Part shown: positions 1 through 13,200 of the stretch, piece after piece
How positions within the stretch are numbered: the first letter of the stretch is position 1
Layout: every line of letters starts with the position of its first letter
Origin: Micromussa lordhowensis
Lineage: Eukaryota > Cnidaria > Anthozoa > Scleractinia > Lobophylliidae
Direction: 5' to 3'
Assembly (NCBI GenBank): GCA_964020085.1
Contig: OZ026595.1
Location: 3,187,201 to 3,251,200 of the forward strand
Length of the DNA: 64,000 nt
Made by a program: the position numbers and the translations under genes
Notes under the pieces: model-generated
What the model saw: the letters and a program-made list of their open reading frames with translations, nothing else
What the model was told of the DNA's origin: nothing
Databases searched by the model: none

Positions 1-197
1 GTGACACATTACTTGATCTTAGCCAATTTTTGATTTCAGCCATAAGGGGTTCGTTTTCTTCCATTTACTTCCTTTTTCTCAAATTTTTTCTTAGCTTTCC
101 TAGCCAATGGTAGTAATTGACTAGGGATAATTGAAAAATAAGGTGACTCACTGGTAGCCTCCTCCAGGCCTTCAGTGAATTGGGTAGTCCCCTTCAC

Positions 198-266
198 AGC
201 CGTTGCTAGGGTCGTCACGCAAGACTTGGGAGAAGTGTTGCGTGACGACCCTAATAACGGCTTCGA
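198..266. repeat. fold-back (hairpin) repeat
   Basis: The arms GCCGTTGCTAGGGTCGTCAC and GTGACGACCCTAATAACGGC are near-perfect inverted complements around a short loop containing GACTTGGGAGAAGT. This is typical of a small non-autonomous element or its core. It lies in the ELP2 intron at the left edge. Confidence 0.6.
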
Positions 267-969
267 GGGAGACTATTAGTTGGGCGCAGCGCCAAAAAAC
301 GGCGGAGCGAAAAAAAAAGGGAGAGAGAGAGGCTTGACTAACTGAGAAGAAGTTAACTAACTGGACGAAAACCAACCACATATACATGTGGTTAAAATCA
401 AAAATAAACTGAGATCAAAAACTAACTACAACATAGACACCCTTTCGCCTCCATATAAGCTCATAAAGAAGATTATTTTGTCTCGCCTCAAGAGGACGTT
501 TTTAGTAAGTTAAGCTTCCCATTTTTTCAATTCTCCAATTCATGAATTACACTTCATCTCGATTTTTTTGCAAATGTTTTGATATAAACACTCCAATCCT
601 ACTCTAAAATAATACGCACTGTACGTGTGCTCACACGTACAAATTATATTATATCCTTGGATTATTTCTTGACTCACGAAACTCGCTGCAAGAACCACAA
701 TGAAGAGACGTCAATTAAAAGATACCCATTATATCAAAATCTAGCGCCCTAGGTCTGCAGAGCATGCAAAGAACTTTTGCTGCAAAGCCAAATGAAGGCA
801 CTACACCCTCGGCAGCCATTAAACATACATGCCTATCACACAGATCATAATTTTACTACCAATGGTCGTTTGTACATGTATGCAGTACTTCCGTGTTAAT
901 ACAAGTGTAGTCGTACATGTTTACCATGAAGATAATCGTGCTATTATTGATGGTTTCTATACACTTACT

Positions 970-1255
970 GGGAGGCATGGTGGCCTCGGTTAGTGCGGAT
1001 GGAGCGACCCAGGTTTGAACCCTGGCCAGAGACACTATGTTGTGTTCTTGGGCAAGACACTTTACTCTGACAGTGCCTCTCTCCACCCAGGTGTATAAAT
1101 GGCGAACCGGTTTACTTAATACTGGGGATAACCCTGCAATGGACTAGCATCCCATCCAGGGGGGAGTAGAAATACTCCTCGTCGCTTCATGCAGGGATAG
1201 GCTCTGGTCAGATCACTTGGCTTGTATATATTATGCAGACCTAACCTTTTACCTA
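970..1255 (+). mobile_element. tRNA-derived SINE with conserved core, copy 1
   Basis: The copy starts with GGGAGGCATGGTGGCC. It has an A-box-like stretch followed by a B-box-like GGTTTGAACCC near 1011, as expected for a tRNA-derived pol III promoter. The body contains TTGGGCAAGACACTTTACTC and CCAGGTGTATAAATGG. I recognise these as resembling the deeply conserved eumetazoan SINE core often called Nin-DC, but I cannot verify that by search. It lies in the ELP2 intron after exon 11, antisense to the gene. It is about three quarters identical by eye to the copy at 10653. Confidence 0.8.
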
Positions 1256-1299
1256 CCAAAACACTTACTACACTGTTGTTAGATGGTTTCTACACATAC

Positions 1300-4200
1300 C
1301 GTCGTTGAGATGTTGTTCCACAGATGAAATGCTCCTTGATATCCATGCCCAAGGATGGATTGACCATCAGGACTAAACACAGCTCCACAGAAACCAAGAG
1401 TGGTCCCACCGACTTCACCAACACGGACCTGCATAAGAGTGGAGAAGATCAGTAGTACAACAGTAAGCTACACAATATACATGTAACACAATGTAGGGAC
1501 AGTGGAAGATGCTAGTAAGTAAGAGGTAGGCTTGTACAAGTGTCTCTTAATTCCGCGTTCTCCCAACAGAACCTATGATTACTTGCTGCACACCAGTTGA
1601 ATGCTCTACCACAAAAAGGGGTGGGGGGCTCCCATCACATTAGAGGATGAAAAAGAAACAACAACTTGTGTGATCAATAATAAAATAATTTTTTTAAAGC
1701 TCAGAATGTAGTTTACAAACATTGCACCTTGTACTAACATACATGATCTTGGGGTAGCTACATGCACTGTAGGCTATAGTGTATGAAATGTGAAATACAT
1801 GTATTTCTTATCCAGTGGAGGCAATTATTGTCCACCATAGAGCAGAACTACTTTGTGGAGGATAGAAGCCTGTGAACAGGCCCTCTAGTTGAGGATGGGG
1901 CGAAGAGAAAGCAGGAAGAAAGAGGAGAGAGGAAAGAAGAGAGATAACCACAACCCCATCACATTCCCCCTCGGCCATTTCACTCTCAGCCAGTTACTTT
2001 TCGGCCCTTCCAGCAATGGTTAGACCCTTCCAGCCGGAGCTTGATCACAGCCTAGGAAGATAGTTCTTACATTATTTCTTTACAGGCCAAATAATGTTTG
2101 ATTCTCCATTGCTTACTTTCTCAAGCCAAACACCAGACTCCGGATCTGGTATCCACACTATTAAGGTCTTATCCATTGATGCTGACAGCAGTGACATGGG
2201 CTGGGTGAAGCTGCTGTTATCTGTAATACAAACAACAGATACCGGTACACAATGTACTTAATAAATATTTGCGAGGTCTTACTGGAAAATAGTTTTAGGC
2301 AGTTGGCTCCTAATTAACCAATCTTGGGCAATAGATAATTTGTACTGCAAGAGCTAGGGTGCTGGGGGAGGGTTCGCAGAAGGGGCACTATAGCCATCAG
2401 GGGGAAATTAAATTTACCTGTAGGTGTATGAGGGAGGGGTGACGTTGAACAGAAAGAATGAATATTTTAACTTTACAAATAACAGAAGAGAATAAAGAAG
2501 AGGGCAAACACATGAAGAATTACTAAATAATTTCTTTTAGGAGGTAGAAGATTCGTAAAATATATTAAAAAAAAACAGGAGGAAAGTTTCCGAGGTTAAA
2601 ATGAGGAAGGGGAGGAACTCACAAAGTAGATGGGCCTGATCATGATCAGGGACCCAGCTGAATTGCCAGAAGAACATTTTTCTGGCCAGTCAGCAGGAGG
2701 GAAATTGAACACTTCTGGAACTGGTTCGGCAAGAGTAAGTACTCAGGGGCTCTCGTTCTCTTGAAAATAGTGCCTGAAAATATCGCATCATCCCATCTAG
2801 CCGCCCTTAGATCTACGACGACGGGGTATAATAGAAGAAGCACGATAATAGATCCGATCCTCAAGAGGATTGGAGGATATGCTTGTATTACAAAGCAAAA
2901 AATAATCATAAACTGAATAAGTTCACTTCATGCAAGTACATGTACCAACGTTTTCACCTTTCCTAATGGCTGGATGCCAGTTGACACCATAAATCCAGCC
3001 TTCATGCCCAGTCAATACTGAATCTAACACAACTGAAAATTCATTATCAACACCTGAAGAATAAACACACACCTGATTTTAAAACAACGTACAATGAGGC
3101 ATCGCATGTACTGTAAAATGGGCAAAGTTAATTTTAATAAGTATCCCTTTATTGTCTAAAAAGCAGCTTAAATTAATTAATGCAAAAGTGATTTTTTGTT
3201 TCAATATCTTTCTTACGGAATCAGGTTTCCAGTGATTACGGTAACATTGAATATTATAAAAAGGCTAACTTCGAGCTACAAAAATATAAAATAAAATTAT
3301 CTGCTGTAAATAGCATATATATATAAAATGCTCACTAAAGGTATTTTGACATTTCACCTTTGGTACCAAGAGCAAACGGAACTTGCAAGGGCTAACTGCT
3401 TCAAACATTTATTAACTTTTTGGAAATTGTTATCTGCACAGTGTTGGGTTTTCAGCTTCAAGTCTAAGTATAACCTTGACTACTGTCTGTGTTTTTTTAA
3501 TTTACAAGTTTGATTTGGGAGTTATATGCATTTTACTCTCTGTGAATTCTCACAGTCAAACCTGTAGAGTAAATCACCTTGCATACATCATGTATAACTT
3601 TTTAAATCAATTATCTTGCGACTGATTATTTCATGAAATCAATCCACTCTTGTCTAAATTACAACTATAGACAAAGAAATATGTGCACCTTTATCAGTGA
3701 CACTAAAGACATTTGAGGTAAGTTTCAGTTCGTCTGATTCAATATTTAAAGTGCTGTATTCCTGTATTTTGTTTGCAGATGAAATTCTCCAGATCCTTAT
3801 GAAGCTATCCTGAGAGCAACTAGCGAGAAGTAGATCACCACCATCTGTAGAAAAGAAAAATCTTAGTGGGCTAATAGACTTTAAGGTGGCTCCATAGGGT
3901 AAACATTAATTGCATTGCGTGCGCTAATGTTATGTTTTGATTGCTGCTTTTCCATCTGTTTTTACACCCAGTCCTCTCAAACTTATCAAATTAAATGTAA
4001 TAAGCAATGACGAAAATAGTGTATTACTATGCATGATCTCTGTTAAAATTTTGGCTTTTAATCTAGAATGATAAATGCTCAAACACAATTATGTATTTCT
4101 TTACTGTTTTTATGTCTTTATTTGTGATTTTCTTGAATTTTCTCTGGTGAAATCTTCAATCTACAAAATTACAGAATTCTACAAAATTACAAAATTCTGA

Positions 4201-7200
4201 GCAATGCTGCACGTACCCTTCATGCTCTAATGGCACTGTAAAAGTACCATACATGTAGATCAATCTTCCACCACCTCCCAGCTTAAGATAAAAGAAGCTA
4301 TTCATATTCATGTCTGTAATTTAAAACTTTCTTTGTAATATTTTACATTGTCATGTATGTTTCCTTTTGTTCTTATCGTCAATTAACATTTTGCGCACAC
4401 TATTATTCAACTCAATTTACACTGAAGATGACAGAAGATTCTGTTGAAACATGTATTTAAAAAACGTTGATTCTTGATATACGTACATGTACATACATGT
4501 AGTTCACCACCCCTGGAAGTTTTGGAACTTTTTTAACAATCGTTACGTAGTCTCTAATTAATGCATTTCTTATTAACCCTTTTCAACTGGAGTCAAATAA
4601 GGATTTAGTTTACTGGGGATATACCTAATTATATGTATGACAATTTTGGCTATTTTCAGACTTTTTCATTCTCTCCTTACAAACCATCATTGGTTAAAGC
4701 TATCATGTCCTGAAGTGGTCGTAGATGCATATTTTACAGATAAGTACATGTAGCTTCCAAATGGTGTGCTTTATACAACTGTACATGGATATAAGGGGAC
4801 CTATTAATTAAATTGGAAAAAAAGCTCTAGCAATTTATAGAGCATGCCTGTACGTAGCTAAATAATACTTGAAAAGAAAAAACAGAGAACTTCATTGACT
4901 GAACCAGTAACAGTAATGGTAATTTCAATAATAATACTGTACATTAAAGTACATTTCTGGGGGAGTTACTATTACTTTAACAGTATATATAAGAAACTTA
5001 CTAGAGATAATTGTATTAATACTATGCAATTGTTATTAACTTCTTACATTGCTTGAATTATAATTTTTTTATTAAACTAAGAAACTAACCTTCCAATGCA
5101 AATTCAACATCTCTTACCCAGTCCTCATGGCCCAGTAAACTCTGCACCTTTACAAACTACATGTACCAGTAAATGAAGAAAAGATAAAACAAATAAGGAA
5201 GAAAATAAGGAGCACGATTATTAAGCTACATGACTACATGAACATGTACATCAATAATAGAGATTACATTGTACTTATTAACCAAGTAAGGTCTTTATGG
5301 CAAAATCTCAAACTGAGACTTTGCAGTATTGACCGAGCAATCTTAATAGCTAGGTCAATATGGCAATGCCCAGGTTTGAGATTTTCCCTTAAAGACAGAA
5401 CGTTTGAGGTTAATAACTTGTTCATTACATGGCGTTTTGCTTTGCTTTTCCAGACCCGTAATCGGCCCATGGGCATTAAGGTGCCCATAACGTCAACGTC
5501 TGATTCTATACATCACCCAACAAACTTCTGCAAAAAAATATTTCAATTTGGATAATATGGAACTTTTTTTGCAATTTTTGAAAACTTTCAAATTTAATGC
5601 CATTATGGTCTATCATTCGCACCAGTCTTCCCTTGTTTAGGAATGAGTTGTGATGAGGATTTAGGAGCATGTGACTTCAGTCTTGACTCATCTCGCTTGT
5701 TTTACCCCTGCAAACTTAGCTTCGTAGTCCATACAAAATGTTCCTTTATGGCATTTTGTATGAACTACTGAGCATGTTGATCTTACATGTATGATCAGTC
5801 GACTGGGTCGACTGCAAGAATATAGGATTTTCAGGTTTTTAAAATAATTCATAAAAAAAATCATGTTTTATCCTTGAAATGGAAATTTTGTTTTGCAGAA
5901 ACTCATTGCATGAAATATATGCAAAACAAAAATTTTTGGCGTTATGGGCTCTTTAACAGAGAACAATGCCATAGAATTAGCCAATCAGAGCTCACATTGT
6001 AATTTATTGACTACAAAGACAAGTCCTGATAGTTATAATACAGTTACCTTCTCATCTGTTTCTGTGAATAAATGCACCTTGCTGTCTTCTCCTGCACATG
6101 CAATTAAAGGAACTGCAAAGTGGTTGAACAAAAGACAATGTCATTGATATAAAGTTCTAGACTGTGAATAATCCTTGCACACAGGGTAGGGGTTGGGTGG
6201 TTATTACTGCCGAAAAAAAAAAACCTTAGAATTTTTCCAATATCTTGATGTTCGTTCCAATTCAGGGCTAGCCTCCTACGCAGACGCTCTTTGGGCTCGT
6301 CACGCAATCTTTCTCCCCCACGAACGTCTGCTGAAACGAATGGGTTGTTTAATTAGACCAATCACAGCGGACTTCCCGATCAAGGCAGCGAACTTTGAAC
6401 CTTGATCAATTTTCGCGCGCGACGTTGTAAGAATGGCGGATATTTGCGTGGCCTTCCAACGGGTTTGCGAGACTTCCAAAATCGTCGATTTGAATCCTTT
6501 TCAGCGAGAAGCTATGGAATATTTCGTGAAGAAAAATGTGCTCGTCTTTGTTAATCAGTGTTAATCTACGGATACCAACATGACCTTTCAACGATTATCT
6601 GGACGTTATCGGCAAGAAGCTGTAAAGTATTTAATACGTGAAGAAAAGGATGGACATGTTCGTACACGGACATTCATTTGCATGGCTGGTTTCTATCAAA
6701 TGCTGGAAGCCTGCGGAAAGTCTACTTGAAATGATCGCAAAACGCAAAAATACTAGCGTGCAGCTGAGCGTGTCCTTACATTGAGTGTGTGAGACCGGGG
6801 TGGGACAGTTACGATAATCTGTTTAAATCCCCATCGAGAAACTATAGTTTACCTTGATTTCATGTGAAAAAGATGAAGTACTCGTATATCTACGAACGCG
6901 GACTGGATTAGCTATAGAAAAGCTGCATAGTAAATTTGAAAACGTTGACGTTGCTGTACGTGAGAATACAACAGTTCGAGTTGTACTTCTCGCCCCAAGG
7001 GAGCCTGTTCAGTTTATTATTAGCTTTTAATTACATAATAAGCCGACGCCGATTGGCTCTAAAGTAATTTTCACGTGATCTCCAGCTGATCTTTGAGTCC
7101 AAACCGGGACGAAAGCAAACAAAGGGAAAGGAATGTCCCCTTGGCTTCAGCAGACGTTCGTGGGGGAGGAATATTGCGTGACGAGCCCAAAGAGCGTCTG

Positions 7201-10200
7201 CGTAGGAGGCTAATTCAGGGCCTCCTTTCTTAGGTACATGTACACTGTAAAGTAATACATGTAAAATGCTACACACCAACCAGGTCTTCCTTTCAAACAA
7301 AGAAAATCAACTCTGTTATAAATTTCTGACATCCCAACCCTCACCCCCATGTACAAAATGCTGTAACGACGGCTGCCTTAGAATAACACAACTTCAGTCA
7401 ACATGGAGGACTTTAAACATCTTCAAAATGGAAACCCGTACGTGGCATACACATGTAGAATAATGCTTCAGCGGTTGCTACTTGCTGAATCAAATGGCAC
7501 AAATACCGGTAGCTATAATACACAGATATATGGGACTTGGCAGTAATTGTTTCTCTTCAAAGTCGGATATGAGCACTGACGGCTAGAACGCCGCTGAAAA
7601 TATGCAGGGAAAGAGACAGTTTGCAAGATTCAGGATATTACAAACCGAAGTAGGTGAACATACATGTATTGTTATTTATAGCCCGGTATTGCTGACGTTT
7701 CAAGCTGAAGTAAAAATGCCAACAAAGTGATAATACTTTTGGTCATGCACTCAATAGCTTCTGGATTGATTTTGTGTCTTTTGAGGGCGATTTTGAATAA
7801 TATTTTGATGAGCACCTAATCAGTTGCCCAAACTAAACTTTACATAATTATATTGAAAGACGTATCCTAGCATAGTTAGAATCATTATACAATCTTTTAG
7901 AATCCCTTGACATGGCACATGGTCAAAATGACAATTCTTTTCACCGACTGACTAACTCAAAGTTAGAGAACACCCTGGTTTTGTTTATCACCAAATAATT
8001 ACATGTAGATTAATCCAATATTCTTGAAATTGTGCTTTTTTTAGACATGGAATAGTTTTCAAATAAACTGGATGTACTGTACACGTTACAACTTTTCTGC
8101 ACTCAATATTTGCGAATTGCGAATCGAATGAAAAAGTCGACTTTCAGCTCAGCTGGGACCCACTATATTGACTGAGGCTGAAGGTGAAAACGAAAATCCC
8201 ATTTTCTCGGAAAGACATAACTTTTTCAAGGAAAAAACTACAGCCTGTTTGCATTTAATGCCGTTTTTCTTGGAAAGACAAAACTTTTTCAAGGACAAAA
8301 CTACAGCCTGTTTGCATTCTTGCTAGGGGCTTTAGCTATGCGCAAAAGACAAGCAAACTTGAGTTTTGTAGCCTTACCAAAGAAATTTTATTTTGTTTGA
8401 TTTTTGTGGACATCAGCTCTTAAATAATAAAACCCTTGCGTAAAATGCACAATGTACAGTATATTGAAGAGTAATACCTGTTGTTCCAGGAAGAACCGAG
8501 ATTGCCACGGCTAAAATGAAGCCTTTTCCAAATGACAAAGTCTGTAAACAGGTAAAGTTACCTGTCAGATCAGGAGGAAAAAAGTAGTAAATGCACAGGG
8601 AACCCACACAAGTTAGAAATAATTATTAATAAATTTTTCAAGGGTTAAAATGTATTTTGCTGCTAATTTATTAATCCTTACTTAAGGGTGCAAAGAAAAC
8701 CAATTTTTGCTGTTTTTGTTTTGTTTTATTTTGTTTGTTTGTTTGTTTTCTTTCTACTTTTCTTCATTTTATCTTTGTCATTTTTCTCTTTTAGTTTTAC
8801 TCTTATCCTTTGCATGAACTGCAACTACGTGTATGATAATTATTTAGCCCGAAAGTCATTCTAACTAACCCTAAATATTTGATCTCAAAGATACATGTCC
8901 ATGTACGTACAGTACTTTAATATGTAATGTGAATTTCTTCAAAACATTTCCTAAAGAAAAATCATCACTTCCCATTTGAGCAAGTAAAGGATAGAATCCA
9001 CTGGCCTGACAGCAAAATCCACAAGCCCAGGCTATCAAACTCATGATTTTCTTTGCACACTGTTACTTTCTTTAATCTTGATATTTTTTGGCATGCCTGG
9101 TCAGTTAATTGTAATTTTTCCATGTAGTGGCATACATTGAATTACAAGGTGAATGTCTTTTGTTATGCAAAACATTACCTTATGTAAATTAGCCTCGTAA
9201 CCCTCTTAACTCTCTTTGGTTATTTTACTGTAGGAGGTCAATAACCCTCTCCATTGACATTTAATCATTATTTTTTTATTATTCCATGTAAAATTTAGGT
9301 GGTGTTTGACTACCAATGCAAACATGAATGCATTGCATTGAAACGAATTTATAAAAAGTTTAAAATAGTTTGATTGTTTGAGTACCTCTCAGCAGTACTG
9401 TTTAAAGCTCTCTTATAATAAGCATATACATGTATATGTCATGCTGTTAGATCAGAGCAAATGCCCAGTAAAAATATTGTGATTGTAATTGAGGCTACAT
9501 AAAGTTAAACGTAAAGGAAGATTGCTGGCCAGTGGGTACAGGGCTGACCAGGGGATTTGTCCAGGGGTGCCTGGAGTTTACAGCTCGGCTTCAGATGTCA
9601 AACCGTTCTGCATGTTTCTTGCTGCTGGACAGATCTTGTTAGACTTTTCTCCCAGCCCGGCCACCCATTGCCTTTGCCTTCATGGCTTCATGGTAAGTAT
9701 GTGGTAAGTATCCTGTGTTTCCACTGTTTTTTTTCAGTGTGATAGTGCCTGGCAGTTGCCACACACAGGGTTGTCATGGATACCCTATGCACTTGGTAAA
9801 TTAGTTTGCTCTTGGGCTCTACCATCCTTTCAGGTGCCATTCCCAAAGCTCATTGATTGTTGATGGGTTTAATAAAAAAGTAATGTAACAAGATTACATG
9901 TATGTTGCTTACCCTGCTGTGGTACAAACTAGTAATACATTTAACTAAAATACTGATTACATGTAAATCTCAACATTGCAGAATATAGATGTACTTTGCA
10001 AAGATCCTTTTAGATACTGATACTTATATAAATAAACTATTAATTGCATAATCTGCAGACACCTGTTCACATAATTGTTGAGTTATTGCTCTTAGAGATC
10101 TGACCTTACCCTCTAATTGTTCCCGACCCCATAGCCTGACTGATGAATCTGTAGATGCGGAAACTATGAGAGTTCTTGTCCTTGCATCATTAGACACTGG

Positions 10201-13200
10201 AATGTTAATGGCTGCCACAGAATTCACTGCCTCCTGGTGCCCTTCAAGGATGCTGGAAATGTCCCACTAAAAAAAAAGTGTTTTAATTACATTGAATGCC
10301 ACAAAGCATGGCTCAACGATTACTGCGAGTCTGTAAATCAACAAATTGTGCTCCAGATTATCTACATGTAGATCCAACTTGTCTGAAATTTAAGATTAGT
10401 GAGCTGACCAAGTCTTAAGCTTGTATTGCACTGTAAATAACTTCACTGCCATAACAGCAGAGTTTCTATTCAAGGAAGTTCCTGGTGAGATGTTTGAACA
10501 TTACCTGACCACACAATCATGTGCAGTCTTGGATAAAATCTAGACATATTCCCAAGGTTTCCAAAGTTTCCTAGTCCCACTCCCAGCAGTTAAACAAAGC
10601 AACCTAATCTAAGATTGGAGAATTTTTGGCAGCTACATGTAGGTAGGTACAAGGGAGGCGCGGTGGCCTCATGGTTAGTACGCTCGACTCTGGAGTGAGC
10701 GGTCCGGGTTTGAGTCCTAGCCGGGGACATTGTGTTGTGTTCTTGGGCAAGACACTTAACTCTCACGGTGCCTCTCTCCAACCCCTGAGGTGTATAAATG
10801 GGTACCGGCAAATTTAATGCTGGGGGTAACCCTGCGATGGAGTAGCATCCCATCCAGGGGGAGGGGGGGGGGGGGTAGAAATATTCCTAGTCGCTTTATG
10901 CTACTGAAACCAGGATAAGCTCTGGCCTAATGAGCCACTTGGCTCATATGCAGACTTTACCTACTGTACATGTACTATCAGTTACATGGACGTTTCTTTA
11001 CATGTACATGTACTATCCAGGAGAACTAGGTACAATGTTCTTTATGTACATGTATATACAGTGTATGTACATGTAGTCACTTGACATGCTTGCTGAGCAT
11101 TCCTTGTGGAGCATTGTATTGGACAGGTATGATGAACAACCAGGGCAGGGAAAAAATATTGAAATCCAGTTGCTCAGTGGGCCAGTACATTTCAGTTTTC
11201 AGTTACCCCACTAAAGTACATCACTTGGCCAATAGGCGCACAACGAACATGAGCAAAGTATGCTGGGATTTAAAATTAATACATGCTTTCAACTTGCAGC
11301 ATTTCCCGTAAAACCCTGAACACCAGGGTTGTCGCTAAGTGCCGGCTGCTGACAAAATTGTCCGGCTGAGAAAGAGGTGACTGCCGGCTGGATTTTGGCG
11401 TGTGATCACTGACGGTAAAGAACAACGAACAGTTTTTCTGTTACACATGTACAATCATTTGATATCTCAACCATATTTGTTATCGAACCGTCTAAATCAA
11501 GCCAGTGAAAAGTTTGGATTTGAGTATTGGCACCACTATAACAAGTAAAGTAATTGAAAAAAAAAAATTGTTTTAAACACTTGTTTAGAGTGTTCTCTTT
11601 CCTTGTACTGTGTCTGCCATCTTGAACACGCGAAGCTTGGTAGCCCCGCATTCAAGCTGTAGCGAAAGATTGGGGACGAAATTCTGTTCCAGACCTCTCG
11701 AAAAAAAATGGTGACCAGCTCAATGAAAATCTTTGCCGGGAGACTGTTTTCTTAGCTACAACCCTGGAACACCAGGGTTGTAGCTAGCCAGCTTTGTTCC
11801 TGTTTGAACAGAAAGTACTTTGGTGCCGGAACACATAACATACATGTAACACAACATAACAATTCTCCAGCTAAAGATGTCATGCACACCTTAAACCTAT
11901 AAAACAATTGGTGCTGTACAACAATTCTCAAATTCCACAAGCTGATTTCCTCAGTTTGCAGATTTTATACCCTTTGGAAATATCAAAATTTTTACTTCTG
12001 TCTAAGCAAAGAGTGAACTTGTTTTTGATTAGAAATTATCACTAACAAGACTACTGAGACTAATTTTGCTAGTCACCCGGACCACCAAATCTCCATTTTC
12101 ACTTGCCCAAGAGTAAAATTTACTTGCCCAGGGCAATCGGACATGGTTTGTTTCCTGCCCTGACAACTTGGTATAAATGTTTTCTTATAAACATGTAACT
12201 CACTGTAAAGTCCTGATTGGTATTTTTCTTCCAAACAATAACTAATTTATCACTTGAACCTGAAACCAGCTCATTTTCTACCCCTAAAAGAAAGCAAAAG
12301 TGATTTGTTAATAAAATCATTCAAATCTAGGAAAATCTGTCTTTTGTGTCTCAATAACATGTACACAATGTACATGTACACAATGTACATGTCCCCACTG
12401 CCCCTCACTGCTTGAGCATGTCTGGATTCACCATATTGTCACGAAATTAGTAGGGTTTACAATAAGTTTTAGAAGAGCCGTCTGAGCTAACTAAATTACG
12501 CAGCAAACTGATGAATTTTTTTAACACTTTGAGTGAAAATACAGACAAAGTAGGCGGCAGTAAGAGGTAAATTCTGACAAGGTACAGTAGGCGGCGATTT
12601 TCGCTGGTTCCCGGCTTCTAATGAAACCTCTGAATAAGATGTTGGGCTAGAATCTGGGCAGCCAGTTAAAGCATATTTTTAGTAATACAGCAACAACCTT
12701 ACCATACTCTGGCCATGGAATCCATTTAACACAATTTACTCTGTCTTTATGTCCATTTAGAATATGCTCTACTCTCCCAAATGAACCACATTGAGATCTC
12801 TGTAAATAAATGAAAAGAGCAAAAATAAGTTCATACACTTCAAAAGAGAGTTACATGTAGCTGGGTAAAATTAAACATTTTGTACGCACACTGGATTTAA
12901 AGATGGCGAATATCACAGGGTTTCGACAAAACACTGACCCCCGGTCAACTGACCCCCTACTGACCCCCTACTGACCCCCCTACTGACCCCCTATAAAATC
13001 AATGGGAAAATGAAAATTAAAAAAGCCCAGAACTATCAATGGGACCGATTAAAGTTCATTAACAAAAATTTGGCTTACCTACAACTTCCAAGATGGCGGA
13101 TGCATTGCAGATTTCCGACTCTCTTGTTCTCTTTTGACTGTTTAGTGGTGGTTTTGATGACGGAAAATTGAGCACAGAATAGGCTTGAATATCATCAAAA

